DNA of 64,000 nt from positions 1 through 64,000 of the forward strand of contig NZ_JADILJ010000019.1 of the NCBI RefSeq assembly GCF_017355185.1. Direction: 5' to 3'. The translations under genes and the position numbers were made by a program. The notes below the pieces were generated by a model. That model ran no database searches, was not told the origin of the DNA, and worked only from the letters and a program-made list of their open reading frames with translations. This DNA comes from Rathayibacter sp. SD072 (GTDB lineage: Bacteria; Actinomycetota; Actinomycetes; Actinomycetales; Microbacteriaceae). Below, in pieces: positions 25,407-33,315 of this stretch; the stretch's first letter is position 1; each line of letters opens with the position of its first letter.

Positions 25407-25847
25407 CGAGGCGGCCGCGGTGTTCGCGGTCGCGCTGATCGAGGCGGTGGCCGTCGTCGTCCCGGACGAGGCCGAGAGCGTGCCGCTCCCGCCGGCGGCG
25501 GGGAGGGTGATCGGCGGCAGGCTGATGCTGCCGTCGTCGCCCGACGTCGCGGAGTGCGTGGAGCCGCCGCCTTGGAAGGTGAACCCCGCGGGGAGGGTGA
25601 CGGCGATCGTCCGTCCGGCGACGCCGGAACCCGCCTTCGTCGCGGTCACGGTGACGCCGCTGAGGGAGCCGCAGCCGCCGCCGGAGTAGCTCGGCTGCGA
25701 GAAGGCGAGGCTCAGCGCGTCGCCGGAGGCGGCCGCCAGCGGTGCGCCGATCGCGGTGGCGACGACGGGGATGGTCCAGGAGGCGCCGGCGACGATCGTG
25801 CGTCGCTGGATGCCGCCGGTGGGCGAGTCGGTGAGGTGGTCGGACAT
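24570..25847 (-). CDS. Exported four-repeat protein with Tat-type leader
   Basis: 425 residues. The leader QRRTIVAGASWTIPVV, with probable cleavage after APLAAAS near residue 41, is almost identical to those of the genes at 26985 and 29630. Residues 42-147 look like a Ser/Thr-rich immunoglobulin-like domain. Then come four tandem 70-residue repeats (148-217, 218-287, 288-357, 358-425), each with a core FRYFLAPNGDLYYFTGDRV; the last ends in a C-terminal Cys. I do not recognise the repeat family. Two cysteines (about 59 and 425) could form a disulfide outside the cell. AAGGAG precedes the ATG. Divergent from an AraC-like gene. Surface adhesion or sugar binding is a guess. Confidence 0.75.
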   Translation of the reverse strand: MSDHLTDSPTGGIQRRTIVAGASWTIPVVATAIGAPLAAASGDALSLAFSQPSYSGGGCGSLSGVTVTATKAGSGVAGRTIAVTLPAGFTFQGGGSTHSATSGDDGSISLPPITLPAAGGSGTLSASSGTTTATASISATANTAAASVQNATPVTTLSANIPAGSDNLGFRYFLAPNGDLYYFTGDRVATGVTTLASQYVDGYSDLVTFQTASGTYSAQNAGPVTTLSGNIPLDSTAVGFRYFLAPDGDLYYFTGDRVATGVTTAASQFVNGYYDLVTFQTASGTYSAQGAGPVTTLSGNIPLGSTNIDFRYFLAPNGDLYYFTGDRVATGVTTAAAQYVDGYYDLVTFQTASGTYSAQGAGPVTTLSGNIPLGSDNVDFRYFLAPNGDLYYFTGDRVATGVATAAAQYVHGYSDLATFTYLTAC

Positions 25848-26059
25848 GCGTGAGCTCCTTGGAAGAGGTGGATGACGGAGCCGATTCTTCGATTCCTGCC
25901 CCCGTCGCGGTCGCTCCTCTTCCGTTCTGCGTGCCCGATCTTCCGTTCCACGGCCGCGGGCCGGGGCGGGCGGGCTCCTCGGCTTTACTGGTGTCACTGC
26001 TCGGAGACGTCGACCGCATCCCGCCTGCTCGAGTGCGTCCTTGTCGTGAGGGGGCCGCC

Positions 26060-26884
26060 GTGATCGCACGCGGGACGGAGGCGGAGAGGCTCCTCGCGGT
26101 GCGCGGACTCCGGGCGACGGGGGACGTCCACACGTCCTGGGACGAGGTCGACGCCGGACCGGTCCGCGTCGCTCGGATCTGGCACACGCCGGCGTCCGGA
26201 ACGCTGCAGGTCTCCTCCGGTCGCGCGCTCGTGATCGTGCAGCTCGACGGCTCGATCGCCCTCGAGGCGCAGGAGGGGACGGCTCGCCGCAGAGGTCTTC
26301 TCCGAGCGGGCCAGGTCCTCCTGGTGACCGAGGGCGCCGACGTCGCCCTCGACGCCTCCGAGTCGACCGCCCGGATCGAGATCGAGGCACGACTCCCGGT
26401 CCTCGCCCTCCGCCCGCAGCTGCTGAGCGCCCAGGACCGCGACGGCGCGTGGGCGAAGGCCGCTCTCGTCTCACTGGCGAACGCTGCCCTGAACGCGGGC
26501 CTCGCCGACGGTTCGCCCGGACTGGAGCACTTCGCCGCCGCGATCGGGAGCTGCTGCACAGCGCTCGTGCACGAGCTGTTCCCGGACGCGATCGGGACGA
26601 CGACGCTGGGCGAGCGTGCGATCGCCGTCATCGAGCGGAACGCCTCCGACCCTGCCCTCTCCGTCTCGCGGCTGGCGGAGCGTCTCGGCGTGACGCGGCA
26701 GCACCTGGCCTTCGTGTTCGCACAGGAGGGACGGCGGACGCCGCTGCAGGAGATCCGGCGTGCCAGGGCGGTCCTGGCCCGTGAGCAGCTGATCGCCGGC
26801 CGTCGATCGCCTCTCCGCGACATCGCGCGGGTGTCGGGATTCGGCTCCGAGGACGCTCTGCGGCGTGCGCTGCGCGAGGCGTGA
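26060..26884 (+). CDS. AraC-like transcriptional regulator 1
   Basis: About 274 residues. The N-terminal half is a cupin-like sensing domain containing VARIWHTP, a motif shared with the regulators at 27778 and 28673. The C-terminal half carries two helix-turn-helix units of the AraC type: SRLAERLGVTRQHLAFVFAQ near 210 and DIARVSGFGSEDALRRAL at the end. GTG 26060 with GAGGGGG just upstream is the best start; the open frame continues upstream, but its composition there is unlike protein. Divergent from the repeat-protein gene at 24570, its likely target. The ligand is unknown. Confidence 0.75.
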   Translation: MIARGTEAERLLAVRGLRATGDVHTSWDEVDAGPVRVARIWHTPASGTLQVSSGRALVIVQLDGSIALEAQEGTARRRGLLRAGQVLLVTEGADVALDASESTARIEIEARLPVLALRPQLLSAQDRDGAWAKAALVSLANAALNAGLADGSPGLEHFAAAIGSCCTALVHELFPDAIGTTTLGERAIAVIERNASDPALSVSRLAERLGVTRQHLAFVFAQEGRRTPLQEIRRARAVLAREQLIAGRRSPLRDIARVSGFGSEDALRRALREA

Positions 26885-26921
26885 CGGCCGAGGTGACCGT
26901 CGCCGTCGGGGGTCACGACGA

Positions 26922-26965
26922 GAGCGCCGGCCGCGACACCTCGGGTGGTGGCACGGCCGGCGCTC
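26922..26965. terminator. Bidirectional terminator between convergent genes
   Basis: GAGCGCCGGCCG and CGGCCGGCGCTC form a perfect 12-base stem; inside the 20-base loop CACC and GGTG can pair further. It lies between the ends of araC-like 1 and the gene at 26985. Confidence 0.65.
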
Positions 26966-26984
26966 CGGGGCGACGGGAGTCGGG

Positions 26985-27566
26985 TTACGGCTGCACGTAC
27001 GCCACGGCCGGCGACGCGACCCAGACGTTGTTGCCGGGGTTCCGGTCGCCGGGCGAGACGAGCGACGTGACGTCGACCGTGTAGGAGGTGCCGACCAGCC
27101 ACGGGGCGCTCGCGAGGCGGTACGTCCAGCGGAAGACGCTGTCGCTGTTCGCCGGGACCGGCGAGGTCGGGTGGGTGAACTGGTACACCGCGTAGCCGCC
27201 GTCAATGTAGGACGTCACGTAGTTCCAGCCGTTGGTGTGGCCCGGCGTGAGGAAGTTCGCGTTCACGTAGCCGATGTCGAGGTACTGGGCGGGGATGCGG
27301 ACCGCGACGGAGGAGGTCGAGCCGGCGGTGGGCCCCTCGGTGCGCACGAGGGCGTCGACGATGGGGGTCTGCCCGCCGCCGACGGCGCTGACGTTGGTGT
27401 TCGCCCAGACGATGTAGCGGTCGAAGTTGCTCGTGTCGACGGGCGGAGTCGTGTTCGACGCGGCGGCGAGCGGTGCGCCGATCGCGGTGGCGACGACGGG
27501 GATGGTCCAGGCGGCGCCGGCGACGACGGTGCGGCGGTGGACGGAGCGGGGTGTGTTCTCGGTCAT
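26985..27566 (-). CDS. Exported protein with shared Tat-type leader (passenger B)
   Basis: 193 residues. The leader HRRTVVAGAAWTIPVV followed by ATAIGAPLAAAS near residue 37 matches the leader of the proteins at 24570 and 29630 nearly residue for residue. The mature part (about 38-193) is unlike theirs: a beta-rich domain with many Asn, Tyr and Trp (YIVWANTNVSAV; TNGWNYVTSYIDGGY; FRWTYRLASAPW), no cysteines. No family recognised. AGGAA precedes the ATG. Divergent from the AraC-like gene at 27778, its likely regulator. Probably secreted or surface-held; function unknown. Confidence 0.7.
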   Translation of the reverse strand: MTENTPRSVHRRTVVAGAAWTIPVVATAIGAPLAAASNTTPPVDTSNFDRYIVWANTNVSAVGGGQTPIVDALVRTEGPTAGSTSSVAVRIPAQYLDIGYVNANFLTPGHTNGWNYVTSYIDGGYAVYQFTHPTSPVPANSDSVFRWTYRLASAPWLVGTSYTVDVTSLVSPGDRNPGNNVWVASPAVAYVQP

Positions 27567-27777
27567 GCGGTTCCTGACTTCTCGGTGAACGGGATGTCGG
27601 TCATGGTGTCGACGATGCGCCCCGCGGTGGTGGGATCCGGGTGGTCTCCGCGCGGACTGCGCGCCGGTTCCGCGCATCCTGCGCAATCGGTCCGGATCGG
27701 CCCTGCCGTCTTCCACCATTGGTCTGCGGGCGCGTCGTGGGAACACGCCGATCGGTCCGCAGAGAGCCGAGGACCTC

Positions 27778-28650
27778 GTGACGACACCGCCCCGCACCGC
27801 GGTCCGCCGCTCCGCCTCGCTCGCGGGGGAGGAGGCGATCGCCTGGTTCCGCTCCGCCGGCTACCGCGTCCTGGACCCGCGCGCTCCCCGTGTCTACGTC
27901 GACGAGGTGCCCGGCGCCGACCTGCGGATCGCGCGGTACTGGCACTCCGAGACGACGCTCCTCCGGGAGGCGCCCGCGAGGCCCCGGGCGGCCGTGCTGC
28001 TCCAGGTCGACGGTGGGATCGAGCTCGAGGCGCCGACCTGGTCGGGCCGTGCCGGACCGGGGTCGATCGCGGTGCTGCCGTCGTTCGACGAGGTGACGAT
28101 CACGGCGGCGGAATCCGGCGCGCACCTCGAGGTCGAGTTCGATGCCGATCAGCTGCCGGAGGCGGTGCGCCGAGGCTGCAGCGACGGGGGACTGCTCGAC
28201 CCCGACGTGCGGCCCTTCGCCACGGTCCTGATCTCGACGCTCAACGCGGCGTTCAACTCGGAGCTGGGCCCGCAGGATCCGGGTTTCCCGGCCTTCCGCC
28301 TCGCGGTGCGCAGTCTCGTCTCGGGACTGCTCGCAGTGGACGCGGCCGCGCGGGGAGGCCTCGCCACTCGTCGGGACGTGCTCGTCGATCGCGCTCGGAG
28401 GATGATCGCGGAGAGGGCGGCCGAGAGGGCGTTCTCGACCGCCGTCCTGAGCGACGAGCTGCGGATCTCGCCCCGCTCGCTGCAGGAGGCGTTCGCCGCG
28501 CACGGATCGAGCCCTGCCGCCGAGATCCGCGCCGAGCGCGCCGAGATCGCCCGTGCTCTGCGGGAGAGCGGCGATCGAGCCCTCAGCTCGGCCGACGTCG
28601 CGCGCTTGGCGGGGTTCGGCAGCGCGTCGTCGATGCGGAGGGCGCTCTGA
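27778..28650 (+). CDS. AraC-like transcriptional regulator 2
   Basis: 290 residues, paralogous to the products at 26060 and 28673. It has an N-terminal cupin-like domain with RIARYWHS near 57, a conserved ISTLNAAFNSELGPQDPGF segment near 155 that also occurs in regulator 3, and C-terminal helix-turn-helix units (LSDELRISPRSLQEAFAAHG; VARLAGFGSASSMRRAL). The start is GTG with GAGGA just upstream. Divergent from the exported protein at 26985 and 22 bases ahead of regulator 3, with which it forms an operon. Confidence 0.75.
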   Translation: MTTPPRTAVRRSASLAGEEAIAWFRSAGYRVLDPRAPRVYVDEVPGADLRIARYWHSETTLLREAPARPRAAVLLQVDGGIELEAPTWSGRAGPGSIAVLPSFDEVTITAAESGAHLEVEFDADQLPEAVRRGCSDGGLLDPDVRPFATVLISTLNAAFNSELGPQDPGFPAFRLAVRSLVSGLLAVDAAARGGLATRRDVLVDRARRMIAERAAERAFSTAVLSDELRISPRSLQEAFAAHGSSPAAEIRAERAEIARALRESGDRALSSADVARLAGFGSASSMRRAL

Positions 28651-28672
28651 CGCGGTCGAGAGAGGCATCGCG

Positions 28673-29554
28673 GTGACGTCATCGGGCCGCCGCGTTCAGC
28701 GCGGGGTGCTCCCGCCGCTGGGGTGCGGTCGTCGGCGGGCTCGGTTCGCGACGCCGCCGTGCGCGGTGCCGTCCCACCTGATCGCCGACGAGGTCGCCGC
28801 GGCGGGCTTCCGTGTCGCCCGTGTCTGGCACACGTCGGCAGGTCTCGAGCGGGCTCCGACTCCCGGCGTGCTGTTCGCCGTCGTGGTCGTGGACGGGGAT
28901 GCCGACGTGAGCTTCGGAGGCGCGACGCACGCCATCACCTCCGGTGATCTCGTGGTGTCGCCCGAGGGAGGACCGCTCTCGCTGACAGCGGTCGATCGGA
29001 TCGCACGCTTCGAGTTCGAGCTCACGGCCGACGGCTCGGCGCTGTCGCCCGCCGCGGCCGACGCGCTGCGTTCCGGGGCCGTGATCGCCGATGCGGCCCC
29101 GTCCTTCCGCCCGGTGCTCCTCGCCGCGGTCAACGCCGCCTTCAACGCCGGGCTCGACCCGGACGCGGCCGGATTCCCGTCCTTCCGACTCGCGACCATC
29201 AGCCTCCTCGTCGGTCTTCTCGACGCGGCACTCGGTCCCCGGATCCTCGGGCGCTCGTCGGGCGAAGCGCTCCTGTACCGCCGGGCGCTCGACGCCATCG
29301 CCCTGAACGCGGGTGATCCTTCGTTCTCGGTCACCGCGCTCGCTCGCGCACTCGCGGTGTCGGACCGGCACCTGCGGAGGATCTTCCACGGGCGCGGGTC
29401 CAGCCCCGGTACCGCGCTGTGCGATGCCCGTCTCGCGCGAGCGCGCGCACTCCTCGGCGCAGCGACGCCGCTGCCCCCGGGCGAGGCCGCGCGACTCGCC
29501 GGGTTCCGATCCGCCCGGGCGCTGCGGCGGGCGGCAGCGCGTCGGGCGGCGTGA
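28673..29554 (+). CDS. AraC-like transcriptional regulator 3
   Basis: 293 residues. It shares VARVWHTS (near 51) and VNAAFNAGLDPDAAGFPSF (near 152) with regulator 2 and ends in AraC-type helix-turn-helix units (ALARALAVSDRHLRRIFHG; AARLAGFRSARALRRAA). GTG 28673 with GAGAGAGG upstream is preferred; a longer in-frame reading overlaps regulator 2. It lies 22 bases after regulator 2 and is convergent with the exported protein at 29630. The pair probably arose by tandem duplication (inference). Confidence 0.75.
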   Translation: MTSSGRRVQRGVLPPLGCGRRRARFATPPCAVPSHLIADEVAAAGFRVARVWHTSAGLERAPTPGVLFAVVVVDGDADVSFGGATHAITSGDLVVSPEGGPLSLTAVDRIARFEFELTADGSALSPAAADALRSGAVIADAAPSFRPVLLAAVNAAFNAGLDPDAAGFPSFRLATISLLVGLLDAALGPRILGRSSGEALLYRRALDAIALNAGDPSFSVTALARALAVSDRHLRRIFHGRGSSPGTALCDARLARARALLGAATPLPPGEAARLAGFRSARALRRAAARRAA

Positions 29555-29586
29555 CCGGGGCGACCGGCTCCGCCGCTCCGAGCACC

Positions 29587-29618
29587 CCGCCGACGGTCCG
29601 GAGGACGACCGTCGGCGG
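29587..29618. terminator. Bidirectional terminator between convergent genes
   Basis: CCGCCGACGGTC pairs perfectly with GACCGTCGGCGG (12 bases, 8-base loop) between regulator 3 and the exported protein at 29630. Confidence 0.7.
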
Positions 29619-29629
29619 CTCCGCGCCTC

Positions 29630-30229
29630 CTAGAGGCAGGTGACGGTCGGACGCGTGAAGTTGATGTCCTGGTTCGTCGGCGGGTTCAGTCCGGCGGTGT
29701 CGGGCATCATCCACTCGAAGACCGCCTGCACGGGTCCGGTCGCGTTCGCCGTCCACTCGTAGTGGTAGGTGTTGCCTGCGGGCGGGATGTACTCGATCCC
29801 CGGGAACGGCCGCGTCGTGCCGGCGAAGACCTGCTGGCCGTTGAGGTAGACGTTCAGCGACTGCCACTGCGAGCCGACGGGGTTGGAGAAGGCGGGCATC
29901 GCGAAGTGGTAGCGCTTGCCCTGCACCACCTCGAGGGTGGTGAGCACCGCCATGGTCGCCGTGCCGAACCGGGGAGTCGCATCCGCAGAGCTGGCGAAGC
30001 GCTCGCCGTCACGGAAGTAGAAGGGGAACGAGACGATGCCCGAGCGGGGTACCTGCCACGTCCAGGTCGACGCCGGCGGGAACTCGTGGCAGACGGCCGG
30101 CGGCGGGGTCGTGGGGGACGCGGCCGCGAGCGGCGCTCCGATCGTCGTGGCGACGACCGGTACCGTCCAGGCCGCGCCTGCGACGATGGTGCGGCGCTGG
30201 ATGCGGCCGTGGGTCGTGTTGTCTGTCAT
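29630..30229 (-). CDS. Exported protein with shared Tat-type leader (passenger C)
   Basis: 199 residues. The leader QRRTIVAGAAWTVPVV with ATTIGAPLAAAS near residue 38 is almost identical to those at 24570 and 26985. The mature domain (39-199) is different again: beta-rich with many aromatics (STWTWQVPRSGIVSFPFYF; YHFAMPAFSNPVGSQWQSL; NVYLNGQQVFAG), resembling carbohydrate-binding jelly rolls in flavour only, with cysteines near both ends that may form a disulfide. GAGGAGC precedes the ATG. Unlike the other two it has no divergent regulator gene, but AraC-like genes 2 and 3 end just downstream. Confidence 0.7.
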   Translation of the reverse strand: MTDNTTHGRIQRRTIVAGAAWTVPVVATTIGAPLAAASPTTPPPAVCHEFPPASTWTWQVPRSGIVSFPFYFRDGERFASSADATPRFGTATMAVLTTLEVVQGKRYHFAMPAFSNPVGSQWQSLNVYLNGQQVFAGTTRPFPGIEYIPPAGNTYHYEWTANATGPVQAVFEWMMPDTAGLNPPTNQDINFTRPTVTCL

Positions 30230-30577
30230 GGGGGTGCTCCTCGTCTGGTGGACGGCGGGTCTCGTGCTCGGACCCGCCTCGGTCATCGTCGGCGGGCGGG
30301 GTCGAGGCGAGGGCGTCTGCCGGCGATCGCGTCCGCTGCGGGCGGCGCACGCGTCCGGTGCGGGTCGTGGAGGCCCGCTGAAGGTCGAGGGTCACGCCTC
30401 GGCGGGTGCGGCAGTCCGGTACCGCGCACCGGCCTCCGGCGGCTCCGTGCTAGCTCGGGTCGCGCTCCGGCGGTGAGGAGTCGTGCACGTCCTCCCCGGA
30501 CGGCGTCGGCGCCGATCGGTCCACACCGTGGAGTCCTGCCCGGTCGGCGCGGCAGGATCTCCAGCACGATCCCGGGG
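30230..30577. other. Intergenic DNA without a gene
   Basis: 348 bases between divergent genes. No plausible coding frame. It contains GCCGATCGGTCC (30511-30522), also present upstream of AraC-like gene 2 (27747-27758), and a short TCCTGCC/GGCAGGA hairpin near 30535. Confidence 0.5.
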
Positions 30578-31638
30578 ATGCACGGACTCGTCTCCCTCCT
30601 TCGATCCAGCGGTGGCTTCGCGACCACCCGGGGCATCGCGGCTTCGGGGATCCCGCGGTCCGTCGTGCAGCGCGCCCTCGACGCCGGCGTCCTCGTGCGC
30701 GTGCGCCGGGGCGTGTACGCCCTCGCGGACGCGCCTCCGATCGAGCTCGCGGCGGTGCGGGCGGGCGGCGTCCTCACGTGCGTCTCTCTGCTGCGGCACC
30801 TCGGGCTGTGGACCGTCGAGCGGCCCGCCCTGCACGTCGCTCTCGGCGCGTCCTCGGTGCACGAGCTGCGGCGAGGCGAGGTCGGCCACTGGCGGCAGTG
30901 CCCGGGCAGGGGCAGCGGTCCCTGTCGCAGGACGGCGTCGGCGCGGCGGTCCTGCACCTGGTGACCTGCGTCCGTGACGACGACGCGATCGTCACGATCG
31001 ACTCCGCGCTGAACAGCGGTCTGCTGACCGTCGAGGAGCTCGGCACGCTCCGGCAGCTCGCGCCGCTGGGCAAGCGCGCCCTCTTCGAGAGGGTCGATGG
31101 CAGCAGCCAGTCCGGACTCGAGACAAAGACGCGCCTGCGCCTGCGTCGCCGGCGGGTGCAGGTGCGCACGCAGGTGCCCGTCCCCGGGGTCGGCTTCGTC
31201 GACGAGATCGTCGGCGAGCGGCTCGTCCTCGAGAGCGACGGCTACCGCTACCACGGGAGCCTCGAGCAGTTCCGCGAGGATCGGCGCCGGGATCTCGAGC
31301 TGGCGCGGCAGGAGTACCTCTGCATCCGCCTCGACAACCACCAGATCATGGAGGACTGGCCGCGGACCGAAGAGGCGCTCCTGTCCCTGATCCACCGCCA
31401 GGAGCATCTCTGGACCGCTCCTCAGCGCCGGCGGCGCGGCCTCTGGGCACCCTCGGCGGGGCGCGACTCGCGCAACGTCAGCGGAGACGGGGGTCTCTCG
31501 GCTGTCAGCCGACCGACCCCCGTCTCCGCTGACGTTCTGCATCGCAGGCGCTCTCCACAGGCGGACACCGGCGTTCCGCAGGGCCCGCCGGGGCCGCCCG
31601 GATCCGGCGAAACATCCCCGCAATACGCCCCGGACTAG
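30578..31638 (+). pseudogene. Frameshifted AbiEi/DUF559-type protein gene
   Basis: The first frame (30578-30964) encodes an AbiEi-like antitoxin winged helix: FATTRGIAASGIPRSVVQRA, VRVRRGVYAL, SLLRHLGLW. At about 30900-30915 homology moves to the frame one base back, which continues QRSLSQDGVGAAVLHLVTC and then a DUF559-like PD-(D/E)XK nuclease fold (FVDEIVGERLVLESDGYRYH; DRRRDLELARQEYLCIRLD). A one-base deletion explains the break. The last 60 codons after HLWTA are low-complexity and hold a 22-base palindrome, so the ancestral stop was probably near 31430. A sequencing error is possible. Function of intact relatives is uncertain. Confidence 0.75.
31474..31536. repeat. 22-base-stem cruciform
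   Basis: AACGTCAGCGGAGACGGGGG plus TC, at 31474-31495, pairs perfectly with 31515-31536. The 19-base loop contains its own hairpin (CGGCT, GTC, AGCCG). It could end transcription of the pseudogene but is much longer than the usual terminator. Confidence 0.75.
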
Positions 31639-31641
31639 AGT
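31636..31641 (+). promoter_or_regulatory. Leaderless-type -10 box for the ATP-grasp gene
   Basis: TAGAGT ends exactly 6 bases before ATG 31648; no ribosome site intervenes. Confidence 0.5.
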
Positions 31642-31647
31642 CGTGCC

Positions 31648-33315
31648 ATGGGTGACCTCTTCGACGGCTACGGGTCCCAGAAGGTCGAGCGCCGCCGTGC
31701 CGGCGCCCCTCCCTGGGACGAGATGTTCGCTGATGTCGCCGCGACGAAGGGCCCCGACGGGGTCCGTTCGGCGTACCGCGACATCTACTCCTCGCTCGCC
31801 CGCATGACCCAGGAGGAGCTGCGCGGCCGCACCGACGCGCTCGCCTCCTCCTACCTCGCGCAGGGCGTCACGTTCGACTTCGCCGGCGAGGAGCGGCCCT
31901 TCCCGCTCGACGCGGTGCCGCGCGTGATCGAGCGGGCCGAGTGGAACGAGGTGCAGAGCGGCATCAAGCAGCGCGTCCGCGCGCTCGAGGCGTTCCTGGC
32001 AGATGTGTACGGGCCGCAGAACGCGGTCAAGGACGGCGTGATCCCCGCCGGGCTCATCTCGAGCTCCAGCCACTTCCACCGTCAGGCGGCCGGCATCGTC
32101 TCGGCGAACGGCGTGCGGATCCAGGTCTCGGGCATCGACCTCATCCGCGACGAGGTCGGCGCGTGGCGCGTGCTCGAGGACAACGTCCGCGTCCCCTCCG
32201 GCGTCTCGTACGTGATCTCGAACCGCCGCGTCATGGCGCAGACCCTGCCCGAGCTGTTCGTCTCGATGCGGGTCCGTCCCGTCGGCGACTACCCCAACAA
32301 GCTGCTGCAGGCCCTGCGCGCCTCGGCCCCGGAGGGCGTCGACGACCCGACCGTCGTCGTGCTGACTCCCGGCGTCTACAACTCCGCCTACTTCGAGCAC
32401 ACCCTGCTCGCGCGGCTGATGGGCGTGGAGCTCGTCGAGGGCCGCGATCTCTTCTGCACCGGCGGCAAGGTCTTCATGCGCACGACCTCGGGCCCGACCC
32501 GCGTCGACGTGATCTACCGCCGCGTCGACGACGAGTTCCTCGATCCGCTGCAGTTCCGCGCCGATTCGATGCTCGGCTCGCCGGGGCTCATGCTCGCGGC
32601 CCGCCTGGGCACCGTCACCATCGCCAACGCGGTGGGCAACGGAGTCGCGGACGACAAGCTCGTCTACACCTACATGCCCGACCTCATCCGCTACTACCTG
32701 GGCGAGGACGCGGTGATCAAGAACGTCGACACGTGGCGCCTGGAGGATCCGGGCGCGCTCGAGGAGGTCCTCGACCGCCTCGACGAGCTCGTCGTGAAGC
32801 CGGTGGACGGCTCCGGCGGCAAGGGGCTCGTGGTGGGTCCCGACGCGTCCGCGAAGGAGCTCGCCGAGCTGCGGTCGCGGCTGCAGGCCGATCCGCGCGG
32901 CTGGATCGCGCAGCCTGTGGTGCAGCTGTCGACCATCCCGACCCTCGTGGACGACGGCATGCGCCCGCGCCACGCCGACCTCCGGCCGTTCGCCGTCAAC
33001 GACGGGAACGACGTGTGGGTGCTGCCCGGCGGTCTGACCCGGGTGGCGCTGCCCGAGGGCCAGCTCGTCGTGAACTCCTCGCAGGGCGGCGGATCGAAGG
33101 ACACCTGGGTCGTGGGCCTGGAGTCGCAGCGCGACCGCGAGCCCGACGCCCACGACATCCAGGGGCTCGTCGCCGAGCAGGCCGCGGTCACCAGCTCCAT
33201 CCCGATCGTGTACCCGCTGAACCACACCCCCGACCACTCGCCGCACGACGCCCCGAACACCGACCAGGAGCAGCAGCAGCAGCAGCAGGGTCGCGACGCG
33301 GGGGAGGAGGACTGA
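31648..33315 (+). CDS. Circularly permuted ATP-grasp type 2 protein
   Basis: 555 residues, cytoplasmic. It matches the DUF404/DUF407-type circularly permuted ATP-grasp family, whose members are predicted to make amide bonds on peptides or amino acids. Landmarks: SSSHFHRQAAGI near 132, RVLEDNVRVPSGVSYV near 172, ATP-binding VVKPVDGSGGKGLVVGP near 385 and ALPEGQLVVNSSQGGGSKDTW near 470. The tail (about 520-555) is disordered and contains seven consecutive Gln encoded partly by six pure CAG units. The stop shares one base with the ATG of the alpha-E gene. Together with the next two genes it forms a widely conserved cluster whose product is unknown. Confidence 0.9.
   Translation: MGDLFDGYGSQKVERRRAGAPPWDEMFADVAATKGPDGVRSAYRDIYSSLARMTQEELRGRTDALASSYLAQGVTFDFAGEERPFPLDAVPRVIERAEWNEVQSGIKQRVRALEAFLADVYGPQNAVKDGVIPAGLISSSSHFHRQAAGIVSANGVRIQVSGIDLIRDEVGAWRVLEDNVRVPSGVSYVISNRRVMAQTLPELFVSMRVRPVGDYPNKLLQALRASAPEGVDDPTVVVLTPGVYNSAYFEHTLLARLMGVELVEGRDLFCTGGKVFMRTTSGPTRVDVIYRRVDDEFLDPLQFRADSMLGSPGLMLAARLGTVTIANAVGNGVADDKLVYTYMPDLIRYYLGEDAVIKNVDTWRLEDPGALEEVLDRLDELVVKPVDGSGGKGLVVGPDASAKELAELRSRLQADPRGWIAQPVVQLSTIPTLVDDGMRPRHADLRPFAVNDGNDVWVLPGGLTRVALPEGQLVVNSSQGGGSKDTWVVGLESQRDREPDAHDIQGLVAEQAAVTSSIPIVYPLNHTPDHSPHDAPNTDQEQQQQQQGRDAGEED

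Noticed and set aside
24475-27102. 875-codon minus-strand frame over the leader-passenger cluster
   Set aside because: His/Arg/Pro-rich shadow in another frame of the repeat protein; spans the divergent AraC-like gene.
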